From Terriglobia bacterium (GTDB lineage Bacteria > Acidobacteriota > Terriglobia > UBA7540): 64,000 nucleotides of DNA. Location of the stretch: positions 1 to 64,000 of the forward strand of contig DASTAW010000015.1 in NCBI GenBank assembly GCA_035712365.1, given 5' to 3'. The position numbers and the translations under genes were made by a program. Below, piece by piece: positions 7,778 to 16,442 of this stretch (position 1 is its first letter; the number at the start of each line of letters is the position of its first letter). The notes under the pieces were generated by a model. The model ran no database searches and was not told where the DNA came from. It saw only the letters and a program-made list of their open reading frames with translations.

Positions 7778-9043
7778 TCAGACGTTAAGGCTGTGGATTG
7801 GGCCACCAGCGGCACGGGGTGAAGGGTTGACCTCAGCCGGGATGCTACTTGCTGCCAGACACTCGCGTACCACAGCGCGAACCTTGCCCTCCTGCGCATC
7901 CCACGTCCATTCCCGCAGAAAGCGATGGTGGGCGCGTTCCGCAAGTTCCCTGCCCAACTGAGGATCGCGCGCCAGCCGGATGCAGGCGGAGGCGAAATCC
8001 TGCGGGTTCTCTGCAAGCAGAAACTCCTCTCCATCGCGGACGCCGTAGCCGTAAGCGCCGGTGGAGGTGGCAACAATCGGGCATTTCCTGGCAAAGCCTT
8101 CCGCCATCTTTACCCGGGTGCCGGCGCCGAATCTAACGGGGATAACCATTGCGGACCAGGAGGCAATTTCTTCGCTGGGGTCCTCTAACCATCCCAGGCC
8201 GGTGACTCCCCGGCCGGTCTCGGCCCAATAATCCTCGGTACCTGCGCCGACGAGACGAAGTTGCGCATTTGGCAATTCGCGCTTTATGAGGGGCCATACT
8301 CTACTTGCCAACCACTCGACCCCTTCCCGGTTGGGTTCATACCTGCATGTTCCAATAAAGCCGATGCGCGGAGTCTCCGAAGGAGGCCAGCGACGGGTCG
8401 CCTGAGCGTTGAAGCCGTTCGGAATAATATGAACTCGGGGGTGCCTGCCCAGATGGCCTCGCTCGTTGTCGCTGCACACCGTCAGAATATCGAATCGTTC
8501 AGCGAACACCCGTTGACGCCTCTTCCAAATCCATGACATCCGGTAATAAAGCAATCGCCTCAGCAGATTGTCTCCTGTTTTCGCAATTGAGCAGTACCAG
8601 TTACTCGGAACGTCAACTGTGTCCAGCACCGAGCGGGGCCATTTGCCGATCCGGCAGGAATCGGCTGTCTTAACGTCTTGAATCCATACGAGGTCATATT
8701 TCTGGATTTCGTTCAACAACTCAGCTCTGTCGGCCCCGCTAATTGCATAGGCATCAGTTGCAATAAACCTGGGGTCGAATTCATGCCGAATCCGCCACCG
8801 AAGTCGGCCAAACAGGCCAGTTGTCTCCGGAGGGTGGGCATTGAGCGCCATCCGGACTTCAAACTCTCGCATGTTCAAGTGGACAGTCTCTCTGTTAACA
8901 GAGTGCCTCTGGATGATTACAAACGAGACTTCCCCGATGCGACTTAGCAGCCTGCTGATATTCAGCGTGCGTTGCCGTGCTCCGTTTTCTGGCGGAAGGG
9001 GCCACTCTTTAGTTATGAATAGAATTCTTGGTCGTTCTTGCAT
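7778..9043 (-). CDS. Family 4 glycosyltransferase
   Basis: 421 residues. The N-terminus 'ILFITKEWPLPPENGARQRT' resembles the sugar transferases of the EpsH/PEP-CTERM-associated GT4 subgroup, whose members start with a line like 'ITHRFPYPPDKGDKIR'. Further motifs are 'YDLVWIQDVKTA', 'LTVCSDNERGHL', 'RVHIIPNGFNA', 'RIGFIGTCRYEPNREGVEWL' and 'PVRFGAGTRVKMAEGFARKCPIVATSTG', the donor-binding region. It makes part of the repeat unit on the cytoplasmic side. The C-terminal 'VRAVVRECLAA' is similar, in protein and DNA, to the tails of the phosphatase-like and gmd genes on either side. Confidence 0.9.
   Translation of the reverse strand: MQERPRILFITKEWPLPPENGARQRTLNISRLLSRIGEVSFVIIQRHSVNRETVHLNMREFEVRMALNAHPPETTGLFGRLRWRIRHEFDPRFIATDAYAISGADRAELLNEIQKYDLVWIQDVKTADSCRIGKWPRSVLDTVDVPSNWYCSIAKTGDNLLRRLLYYRMSWIWKRRQRVFAERFDILTVCSDNERGHLGRHPRVHIIPNGFNAQATRRWPPSETPRIGFIGTCRYEPNREGVEWLASRVWPLIKRELPNAQLRLVGAGTEDYWAETGRGVTGLGWLEDPSEEIASWSAMVIPVRFGAGTRVKMAEGFARKCPIVATSTGAYGYGVRDGEEFLLAENPQDFASACIRLARDPQLGRELAERAHHRFLREWTWDAQEGKVRAVVRECLAASSIPAEVNPSPRAAGGPIHSLNV
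7852..7891. repeat. Shared gene-end repeat, weak copy 3
   Basis: About 29 of 40 positions match 5847-5886 in the same reading frame, giving 'VRAVVRECLAA' in the GT4 protein. The match is weaker than that between 5811-5890 and 9191-9270 and could partly be chance. Confidence 0.35.
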
Positions 9044-9190
9044 TCACACCTGTTAACGAAGAACTCGGAGCGCGGTCCCGATTACCAAAAGGGAATCCCC
9101 CGATCACCCGAGTCTCAGCCCGCCCTCCCGATGACCCGCGCCCTCACTTTTGTAGAAGCAGAGTGAGCTCGAACAGGCCCCCGGGCTTGA

Positions 9191-9270
9191 GCGCGCTGCA
9201 TCAGTCCTGCTGCGGGTGGCCGCTCACTGCCAGGCACTCCTGAATGACGGCCTGAACGGTTTCCTCAAAG
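9191..9270. repeat. Shared gene-end repeat, copy 2 (in gmd)
   Basis: Partner of 5811-5890: ungapped alignment, about 65 of 80 identical, including the stop codon and the bases just beyond it. In this copy the encoded tail is 'AFEETVQAVIQECLAV' followed by 'SGHPQQD'. Confidence 0.75.
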
Positions 9271-10274
9271 GCGTGGCCGCTCGCGCTGGAAACGCCCCGC
9301 GCTTGCTGGGCCGAAGCCAGATCAGCTTTGACCATCATGCGGACCAGTTCCGGAAATTCTGTCTCCGGCTTCCAGCCGAGCTCCTTTTGGGCGAGACGTG
9401 GGTCAGCACGCAGATCGTGGATTTCCCCCGTCCGCAGAAAACGTGGGTCCACTTCCACCCAATCCTCGAAGACAGGAACATCGGCGGGCCCGCAAATTGC
9501 CGCCAGCTCCTTTAAGGTCTGCCGCGCAAAATCTTCTACGCTGTGTGACACGCCCGTGCCGATAACGTAATCCCTCGGTGAGTCCTTTTGCAGCATGGCG
9601 TGCATCGCTTTCACATAATCGCCCGCAAATCCCCAGTCGCGCCGCGCCTGCAGGTTTCCCAGCGTGAGCTTTGCCCTGTCACCCAGCGCCCAGCGGGCTG
9701 CCGCGCGAGTGATTTTTCGCGTCACCATTTCAGGGCCGCGGCGCGGCGACTCGTGGTTGAACAGGATGCCCCCGGCCACGAACAGCCCGCGGTTCCGGTA
9801 GACTTCCGCCAGGCGGTGCGCTGCCATCTTCGAAACTCCGTAAGGCGACATGGGCTTGAAGGGCGTGGTCTCGCTGCGCGCGCCATCGGCATTTCCGAAC
9901 ATTTCCGAGGTGGAAGCCTGGTAAACCCGCGTGTCGGGCTTCTGGCGCTCGACTATCTGCAGCAGCCGGACAAGCCCTCCCGCGTTGATGCCGAAGGTCT
10001 CGGCGGGGTGCTCCCAGCTTGTGGGGACAAAAACCTGGGCTGCCAGATTGTAGAGTTCGTCAGGCCAGACCTTTTGGAATGCCACGGCGAGCGATTCGGC
10101 GTCTCGCAAGTCGCCGTAGACCACTTCAATTCGATGGGCAAAAGGCTCCAGCCATCTCGACGTGGCCGGCTCCCGCCGCACCATGCCCCAAACTTCATAG
10201 CCGAGGTCCAGCAGGTGCTCAGCAAGGTAACTTCCGTCCTGGCCCGAAATCCCCGTTATCAGTGCTTTCTTCAT
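9201..10274 (-). CDS. gmd: GDP-mannose 4,6-dehydratase
   Basis: 357 residues from the ATG at 10274 (MKKALITGISGQDGSYLAEH); the frame stays open to 10490 but the extra part is not family-like. Short-chain dehydrogenase features are the NAD(P) loop GISGQDG (8-14), 'YNLAAQVFVPTSWEHP', the catalytic Ser/Thr-Glu segment 'STSEMFG' (121-127) and 'YGVSK' (145-149); 'FNHESPRRGPEMVTRKI' is specific to GMD. The reaction is GDP-D-mannose to GDP-4-keto-6-deoxy-D-mannose, the branch point for GDP-rhamnose, GDP-fucose and GDP-perosamine. No matching reductase, epimerase or aminotransferase is seen in the window. The last 25 residues are an added tail shared with the gene at 5821-6717. Confidence 0.93.
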   Translation of the reverse strand: MKKALITGISGQDGSYLAEHLLDLGYEVWGMVRREPATSRWLEPFAHRIEVVYGDLRDAESLAVAFQKVWPDELYNLAAQVFVPTSWEHPAETFGINAGGLVRLLQIVERQKPDTRVYQASTSEMFGNADGARSETTPFKPMSPYGVSKMAAHRLAEVYRNRGLFVAGGILFNHESPRRGPEMVTRKITRAAARWALGDRAKLTLGNLQARRDWGFAGDYVKAMHAMLQKDSPRDYVIGTGVSHSVEDFARQTLKELAAICGPADVPVFEDWVEVDPRFLRTGEIHDLRADPRLAQKELGWKPETEFPELVRMMVKADLASAQQARGVSSASGHAFEETVQAVIQECLAVSGHPQQD

Positions 10275-10371
10275 TTCACGCCATCCTTTACGCCCGGTGT
10301 CACATGCAGCGCCCGGCTTCAGGCGGGCAGGTGCCAGGCTAAAGCTCGGTGCTACGTGGGAAGTTGCGGAT

Positions 10372-11907
10372 TCAGCGCGCCAGTTTGAGCAGGAGCCTGA
10401 TCTGCCATTTTTCTTCGAGATTAAGAACGTAGCGCCAGGCGGCCAGCAGGAAACCGCCGCCGAGAAGCGCGGCGAAGGCCGCTTCGGCAATCAAAACGTG
10501 AGTTGAAGTCCACAGAAGCACGAGCCCCAGGGCCAGCGCCAGCAGGGTTGCAAGGCTTCGCCTTACGTCTCTGCCCGCCAGCAGCCGCGCCGGCGTCCGC
10601 GTGAGCCAGCAGGCCCAAACAAGGTAGTAAGCCAGCTCGAAGGTGACGCGCAACGCCCAGGCAAACGCCGCGCCCGGCAGGCCGAAGCGCGTGGCCAGGA
10701 ACCAGACCAGGAGGAGATAGAAAGGAAGTTCCGCCAGGTGGAGCTTGGCCGGAATGTCGGGCCGGCCAAGGCCCTGCAGAAGGCTGAAGAGGACCCAGGC
10801 CAGCGAGTTGACAAAAACAGCCAGGGCCATGATCTGGAGCACCAGTGCGCCTTCGTCCGCATATTGTGTGCCCAGCCATAGGGTGAGGAACGGCCGGGCG
10901 AAGAAGACCATCAGCAGCGCAGTCGGGCCGACGATCAGGATCAGGAATTTGAGCGAGCGGACGAGCGTGCGCCTGATCCACTCACCGTCTCCGCGCCCGG
11001 CGGACGTGCTGAAGGCGGGAAAAAGCGTGGCCACGAGGCTGGTGGGAAGGATCCACATCTTTGTCGCGATCATGAAAGGAGGCGCGTAATAGCCGACGGC
11101 GGCAACGGAAACGACGGCGCCGATGAGAAAACGGTCAAAGTAAGTGAGGATGGGCCCGACGGCGCTGGTGACCGTGACCCAGCCGCCGAAACCCAGCAGC
11201 GACCGGACGAGCCGGAAATCGAAGCGGACGCGGCGCAGCGCCGGATAGAGACGCAGGCAAATTACCGTGACCACCGCGAGGGAGGCAAGGCGCGCCAGCG
11301 CCAGGACGAGGACGATGGCCGGCAGCCCGTACCCCAGCGCCAGGACAACGACGGGCAATAGATAACTGAGCGTGCTGGCGGGAAGGCTGACGGCGGTGAG
11401 CAGGTCAAAGCGCTGCGAGGCCCCCAGCACGCCCTGCATCGAGCCGCTGGCAAAGTCAAAGGGCAGAAGGGCGGCCATGATCAGCAGGACAAGGTGCGCC
11501 TCGGCGTGGAGGCCGGGGGGAATCTTGAGCACGCGCTCCACCAGGAAGGGCGAAGCGGCGGCCAGCACAATGCCGCCCGCGAGGCCCATGCACGTCTGGC
11601 AGGCCAGCGCCGTCCACACAAGCTGCGGCAGCTTCCCGGCTTCCCCCTTGCCCAGAAGTTCCGCCACAAACTTGGTGGTGGCCGGGCCCATGCCCAGGTT
11701 GAAAAGCGCGAAATAACCCACCACGATCCAGGCCAGCGAGAGCAAGCCGTAACGGTCAGGGCCCAGGTGATGGATCACGTATGGGACGGTGGCAATCGCC
11801 ACCACGAGAGGCGCTACGCGGCCCGTAAGGTTCAGCGCCGTGTTGCGGGCCAGCGTTCGTCCGCTGACATCAACGTGGATGGCGGATGTTGTTTCAGTTG
11901 AATTCAT
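10372..11907 (-). CDS. Wzx-type lipid-linked oligosaccharide flippase
   Basis: 511 residues, almost all hydrophobic, with about 12-14 predicted membrane segments. The N-terminus 'SGRTLARNTALNLTGRVAPL' followed by 'PYVIHHLGPDRYGLLSLAWI' is typical of the polysaccharide_synt/MATE-like flippases of the MOP superfamily, as is 'GPATTKFVAELLGKGE'. It would move the undecaprenyl-linked repeat unit across the inner membrane for the polymerase at 19384-20745. The basic C-terminus 'EEKWQIRLLLKLAR' is cytoplasmic by the positive-inside rule. A 439-base gap lies upstream. It may also serve block 2, which has its own flippase. Confidence 0.9.
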   Translation of the reverse strand: MNSTETTSAIHVDVSGRTLARNTALNLTGRVAPLVVAIATVPYVIHHLGPDRYGLLSLAWIVVGYFALFNLGMGPATTKFVAELLGKGEAGKLPQLVWTALACQTCMGLAGGIVLAAASPFLVERVLKIPPGLHAEAHLVLLIMAALLPFDFASGSMQGVLGASQRFDLLTAVSLPASTLSYLLPVVVLALGYGLPAIVLVLALARLASLAVVTVICLRLYPALRRVRFDFRLVRSLLGFGGWVTVTSAVGPILTYFDRFLIGAVVSVAAVGYYAPPFMIATKMWILPTSLVATLFPAFSTSAGRGDGEWIRRTLVRSLKFLILIVGPTALLMVFFARPFLTLWLGTQYADEGALVLQIMALAVFVNSLAWVLFSLLQGLGRPDIPAKLHLAELPFYLLLVWFLATRFGLPGAAFAWALRVTFELAYYLVWACWLTRTPARLLAGRDVRRSLATLLALALGLVLLWTSTHVLIAEAAFAALLGGGFLLAAWRYVLNLEEKWQIRLLLKLAR

Positions 11908-12346
11908 GCAATCGAGAGAACGGTTGAAAGGGCCCAGACAGCGCCAGCGACGGCAACGGCAAATTGAACCGCTTGTAATACGCGTCCAGAAACCACGGGT
12001 CTTGTGTCAGATTTCGACATGAATTTGGACGAAACGCTTGTGGCCATTGGGGAGCGCCGGGCGGCCTTTGAGCGGCCAGGCTGGCCGGGACAGAAGGCCA
12101 ATCAGGCGAACATCGCGGCCGCTGCGGCCGGAAGTCTACGTAGGCCACACATAGTAGGCTAGTTAAATCACGAAATACAACCCAGATGAGACGCATGGGA
12201 TTTTCGGGAATAAAATTTTAAAATTATTAAGTTGTTCATTTTATTGCATTTGTTAAAAAATATTGGACGAAATTCTGCCGCTTTTGAAAAAGCTGTTCAC
12301 TTCTGTCACAGCGTGTAAAATTTTCCGTTGCAGGGTCCGTCCATTC
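11908..12346. other. Gene-free spacer with AT-rich core
   Basis: No credible gene. The stretch 12190-12330 is strikingly AT-rich (runs such as TAAAATTTTAAAATTATTAA) in GC-rich surroundings, which suggests a promoter or regulatory region for the flippase and downstream genes. A TAAAAT at 12215-12220 on the minus strand resembles a -10 box, but I found no matching -35 element at a good distance. A 100-residue frame on the minus strand here has no family features. Confidence 0.4.
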
Positions 12347-13456
12347 CTAATGTCTTATGATGAGGTAACCGGTGGCCACCATGGCTCCGGCCCCCACACC
12401 GTTGAGCACTGTTAGCCCTAACTTCTTCCCCGCGCTCCCCGGCACGTAGACCAGGTCATTCGCTTCGAGGGTCACATCCGGCGCCTTGCGCTCCATGATC
12501 TTCGGCAGGTCCAGCGGCACCGTTTGCCGTTTCCCGTCCGCATCGTCGCGCACGATCACGGCACTGCCGGGTTTGGCGGTGGGTTTCCACCCGCCTGTCA
12601 ACGCCATCAGCTTGGATATGGTAAGCTTCTCGCCACGGCCCAGCATGAACGATCCGGGATTCTTGACGTCCCCGGCGACGAAGACTTTCTGATCGGGCAG
12701 GACCTGTACGGTGTCCCCAGGGCTGACCGGGATGTTGAATTTTGGATCGGTCCCGGAAAGCACTTTCTTGAGCGAAAGATCATATGCGACGGCGTTTCCA
12801 GTTCCGTCGTCTCGAGTCACGAGCACGCTGTTCCCGGCCCCCTGCTCGGGACCGCCCGCAAGCATCAGCACTTCCTGCAGGGTCAGAGGTCGCATTTCCT
12901 GTAGCACCTGCGGATTCCTGACGCTCCCACCCACGACGACTGGCTTGCTTTCCACTCTGATGACTGTCACGCTTACCTGAGGATCCAGCAGTATTTGGAG
13001 TTGCTTCAGTTCCGAAGCAACGTCCTGCCCGACTTGCAGCGTCGTTTTTCCGTTGATTTCGAGTGGCTGCGGGAAATAAGAAAGCACGAGCGCCCCCTGT
13101 GATCCCACGACAGCGGTTCGATTGAGCTCAGGCATGTCATAAATAACGATCCCCAGGACGTCGCCGGTCCCAATCCGATACTCAGGAGGAGCGCTCATGG
13201 GAGACGGAATAGGCGCCGGTGTTGGCATTTCCTGCTGCTGCGACGGTGGCTGCAGGGTGGATGATGATGGCCCGGACACGAGGGAGGAGGGTGATTGAGC
13301 CCGCACGGGAGTCCCCAGCGCCAGGAAGACGCCAAGCGTCGCGGCCGTGGCGGCAGCAATTCCTCCGGGGCAGACCGTGCGCAGCCAGGGAAGAATTGAT
13401 TCGAGACACTCTGCCGTGACCATCCATACTTTTCGATCAGGGTTCCACTTATGCAT
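12347..13456 (-). CDS. Wza-like polysaccharide export protein (OPX family)
   Basis: 369 residues from the ATG at 13456, which sits 6 bases after GGAG and overlaps the stop of the kinase gene by 8 bases; in-frame ATGs at 13477 and 13468 are alternatives. A hydrophobic signal region is at about 28-52 ('GGIAAATAATLGVFLALGTPVRAQ') with no clear lipobox Cys, unlike E. coli Wza. The poly-export domain starts at 'YRIGTGDVLGIVIYDMPELN' and is followed by two SLBB-type units ('VVVGGSVRNPQVLQEM', 'VFVAGDVKNPGSFMLG'). The C-terminal 'GAGAMVATGYLI' may be the outer-membrane helix. It forms the periplasmic/outer-membrane export channel working with the upstream kinase. Confidence 0.92.
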   Translation of the reverse strand: MHKWNPDRKVWMVTAECLESILPWLRTVCPGGIAAATAATLGVFLALGTPVRAQSPSSLVSGPSSSTLQPPSQQQEMPTPAPIPSPMSAPPEYRIGTGDVLGIVIYDMPELNRTAVVGSQGALVLSYFPQPLEINGKTTLQVGQDVASELKQLQILLDPQVSVTVIRVESKPVVVGGSVRNPQVLQEMRPLTLQEVLMLAGGPEQGAGNSVLVTRDDGTGNAVAYDLSLKKVLSGTDPKFNIPVSPGDTVQVLPDQKVFVAGDVKNPGSFMLGRGEKLTISKLMALTGGWKPTAKPGSAVIVRDDADGKRQTVPLDLPKIMERKAPDVTLEANDLVYVPGSAGKKLGLTVLNGVGAGAMVATGYLIIRH

Positions 13457-15650
13457 CATCGTCTCCATCGTTTCCATTCCTATGGGCGCGGTAAGAGTGA
13501 TACCCGTCGTGGTAGTAGTAATAGTGGTGGCTCATCTCCGGCGTGACGCCGTTGAGGACGATGCCGGCGAGCTGTGCGCGGACCTGGCGTAGCTGGTCGA
13601 TTACCATCTGCACGCAATCGCGGGAGGTCCGTCCTGCCCGCACTACCAAAAGGGAGGCGTCCGCCACACTGGCCACGTTCAACCCATCGGCAAAGCCCAG
13701 CATGGGAGGCGTATCGATCACGACGATCTCGAACCGCGTTTTGAGCTCCTCAATCACTTCCCCGATCCGGGCTGCAATATGTTCCCGCGCATTGATGGAA
13801 AGAGGGCCCGCGGGCAGGATGCTCAATCGATCAATCCCTCCGGGAACCACGGCCTCCTCAAGCGTCGCATGGTCCTGCAAAATGGAACTCAGGCCCAGGC
13901 GGTTGGAGATGTCGAGGACCCTGTGCACCTGGGGCCGGCGGAGATCGCCGTCCACAAGCACAGTGCGCCTGCCAAGCGCGGCCATAGACATGGCGAGAGT
14001 CATCGCCACGGTTGTCTTCCCTTCTTCAGGTCTGGAACTGATGACGGCCAGGGCACGCATGGGGCTGCCGGAGGCCCCGAGAAGAAGAGTGGACCGGATT
14101 CCCAGGAGCGATTCTGCGAAGGGCGTGCCATCCGCATTCGCGTCCTGGCTCTCTGTGACACTCGCGGGCATCAGCAGCGATTTGATCTCGGTGCCGTTTC
14201 GCACCTCTGGCAGGGAACCCAAAAGCCCCGTGCCCAGTTCGGAGGGGACCGCCCTGGGATCGCGCAACGTCTGGTCCAATCCGTCGGCCGTAACTGCGCC
14301 CACCACGCCCAGCATCCCGGACAGGAGCAGGGCCAGTATGAGCGTCTCCTTGGTGCGCGGGTAAACGGGAGAAGGGTTGGGCGTGGCCGCATCGATAATT
14401 CGCAGCGCAGTCGAATGATAGCCGGCGCTGACGTCAGCGGCATCCACCCGCTGAAGCAGGTCAGAGTAAATCAGCTGGTCAGTATCGGCCTGGTGCTTGA
14501 GAATCTGGAATTGTACGTTCTTGCGGTTGAATTCTTCGAGCTGGCCTTTGGCATCGGCCAACTGGCGCTCCGTCAACCTTACCTGAACCGCCTGGGCGCG
14601 GGCCTGGGCGCTGATTTGCGCCAGGATGTGCTGTTGTGCTTTCTCAACCGAGCTATTGATGTGGGCCAGTTCACGCTGTTTTTGTTGGAAAAGGTAGTTT
14701 CCCGGCCCATACTTTGAAGACAGGACGTCAAGCTGCAGCTGTGACTGCTGCTGCGCCTGGATAAGAGCAGCCAGCGAATCACCCCGGTCGGAGACGAGAA
14801 GAGCGTCGAGGGTTCCCTCTTTTGCAAGCGCGAGGTTGGCTTCGAGCGTGCGCTGCTTCGCCTGCTCCTGGCCGAGATCTTGTTGCAGAGATGAAAGCTG
14901 CTGGTTCATCAGGCTGGAAGTGCTGTCCGGGTTGATAATATTGTTTTCGCGCTCAAACGCATCGAGAGCGACCTGGCTTTCCTTCATACGCTGGCCAAGT
15001 TCTTTGATCTGCTCTCGCATGTACTGGGTCAGACTTACAAGAGCGCTGTTGCGCGTGTCATACTCGTGCTCGATGAACTGCTCGGCCAGGGCATTGGCCA
15101 CTGCCGCCGCCTGGTCCGGGGAAGATGAGCGGTACGACACGTTTAGAAGATACGTTCCAGGTTCCTGGCTGGTCTTAATGTTTCTGGTAATTCCCGCCAC
15201 GAACGAAGGAGGAACATCTGTTGAAGAATTGTCCCCAGGAGGTGCCCATAGTCCGAGTTTCTCGACAATCGGCGTTACCACGGCGGGCGTAGTAATTTCC
15301 TTCGTAGCTGTAGCAAACAGCACGTCGCTGTCCTGGCCCCCGCCGGGCTGGTTGCTGACCACGCTTACCGGGACGGAAGGGTCCAACCGGATGACGCATG
15401 TCGATTCGTACTTCTTGGGCAGGCGCAACAGGATGGCGCCGGTGAAGAGCAGTGTTGCCGCCACAAAGATGGCGATCTTCAGGGCGTGACGACGGATCGC
15501 GCCCCAATAGCGCGAGAGTACCAGACTAATGGCCGGATCTGTGGGAAAACTCCAGGATGTTTTCTGGTTGTCCGGCGCCAATGGCGTTCCGGCTTCCTGG
15601 CTTGAGTGCCGCAATCCTGCGTCTGATCTCTGAGTGATGTTAAAATTCAT
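13449..15650 (-). CDS. Wzc-like chain-length determinant with tyrosine autokinase domain
   Basis: 733 residues. The N-terminal half is a Wzz domain with membrane segments at about 58-76 and 437-455, enclosing a long periplasmic coiled coil rich in Gln/Glu/Leu (about 200-400). The cytoplasmic half is a bacterial tyrosine kinase: Walker A 'SRPEEGKTTV' (539-548), Walker A' 'VLVDGDLRRP' (564-573), Walker B 'IVVIDTP' (642-648). The tail holds a tyrosine cluster, Y710-713, Y717 and Y720, the expected autophosphorylation sites. Cycles of phosphorylation control polymer length and export with the Wza-like protein encoded next. Both domains are in one chain, as in proteobacterial Wzc. Confidence 0.94.
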   Translation of the reverse strand: MNFNITQRSDAGLRHSSQEAGTPLAPDNQKTSWSFPTDPAISLVLSRYWGAIRRHALKIAIFVAATLLFTGAILLRLPKKYESTCVIRLDPSVPVSVVSNQPGGGQDSDVLFATATKEITTPAVVTPIVEKLGLWAPPGDNSSTDVPPSFVAGITRNIKTSQEPGTYLLNVSYRSSSPDQAAAVANALAEQFIEHEYDTRNSALVSLTQYMREQIKELGQRMKESQVALDAFERENNIINPDSTSSLMNQQLSSLQQDLGQEQAKQRTLEANLALAKEGTLDALLVSDRGDSLAALIQAQQQSQLQLDVLSSKYGPGNYLFQQKQRELAHINSSVEKAQQHILAQISAQARAQAVQVRLTERQLADAKGQLEEFNRKNVQFQILKHQADTDQLIYSDLLQRVDAADVSAGYHSTALRIIDAATPNPSPVYPRTKETLILALLLSGMLGVVGAVTADGLDQTLRDPRAVPSELGTGLLGSLPEVRNGTEIKSLLMPASVTESQDANADGTPFAESLLGIRSTLLLGASGSPMRALAVISSRPEEGKTTVAMTLAMSMAALGRRTVLVDGDLRRPQVHRVLDISNRLGLSSILQDHATLEEAVVPGGIDRLSILPAGPLSINAREHIAARIGEVIEELKTRFEIVVIDTPPMLGFADGLNVASVADASLLVVRAGRTSRDCVQMVIDQLRQVRAQLAGIVLNGVTPEMSHHYYYYHDGYHSYRAHRNGNDGDDDA

Positions 15651-15806
15651 GCCGTTCCGTTTGAAATCGTTGCTTCAGCCACCGTCCATAGCAAGGCGGT
15701 GTCTCAACCGAGCCATTCACCTCCCTGATTCCACTTCAAGCCAAAGGTCGCGGTGTCTCGGCCGCTGTGGCCGCGGTCGCGGTCCTCAAGAGCGTTCCCG
15801 GACAAA

Positions 15807-16442
15807 CTAGCGTGGTCTTCGAATCCAATCGTAATTGATCTCCGGGTCATCGAAAGCTATCCGGCCTTCGTCGGCCGGGTCGTAGAAATGGTCGGTTGCA
15901 TAGAGAAGTTGGGCAGGACCCTCGCCGATGACCTTATAGCCATGGGCAACGCCCGGCGGGATCCGAACCTTCCAGGGACGCTGCGTGCCGATGAACAAAG
16001 TGTTGATGCAACCCCAACTGGGTGAATCGTCTCGAAGATCGCATAGAAAAACCTGGAACATGCCCGCCAGCGGGGCCCACAGGTCGGTTTGGGCAAAGTG
16101 GTAATGGATCGCCTTGATCACGCCGGGATAAGAAACGGTGAATGAAACCTGAATCTCACGGACGCTCTGAGGGTTGAACTCCTGCGCGACACCGGGCGCG
16201 CCAAAGCGAAAGAGTTCGGTGAAGCAACCGCGGTCGTCCGGCCACTGGACCATCGGTTCGAGTTCAACGCCAGCGATCAGCCGGGAAGATCGCAGACTGC
16301 CGATCACGTCGCCAATCCCGGCGTGCTCGTGGTGTGGCAGTACAAGACGCAGCCCCGCGCGCTCGCCGATCAGCCGCCTCTCAGACGACTCTGGCTTCGG
16401 CTGGTCGATTCCTGATAAGTTTGTCAGCGTGGTTCCCTCCAT
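15807..16442 (-). CDS. rmlC: dTDP-4-dehydrorhamnose 3,5-epimerase (RmlC family)
   Basis: 211 residues if the ATG at 16442 is used, which overlaps the end of rmlD by 62 bases; a GTG at 16307 would give 166 residues, beginning near the point where RmlC homology starts ('VELEPMVQWPDDRGCFTELF'). Family features are the cupin with 'GVIKAIHYHF' (catalytic His), 'RIPPGVAHGYKVI' and 'LLYATDHFYDPADEGRI' with the active-site Tyr, ending 'INYDW'. It catalyses epimerisation at C3 and C5 of the keto sugar made by RmlB. The gene order rmlA-rmlB-rmlD-rmlC, with close spacing, supports the name. The start is not resolved. Confidence 0.85.
   Translation of the reverse strand: MEGTTLTNLSGIDQPKPESSERRLIGERAGLRLVLPHHEHAGIGDVIGSLRSSRLIAGVELEPMVQWPDDRGCFTELFRFGAPGVAQEFNPQSVREIQVSFTVSYPGVIKAIHYHFAQTDLWAPLAGMFQVFLCDLRDDSPSWGCINTLFIGTQRPWKVRIPPGVAHGYKVIGEGPAQLLYATDHFYDPADEGRIAFDDPEINYDWIRRPR

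Noticed and set aside
11894-12196. 100-codon minus-strand frame upstream of the flippase
   Set aside because: It has no family features, and its end overlaps the flippase start region; the AT-rich stretch behind it looks regulatory rather than coding.
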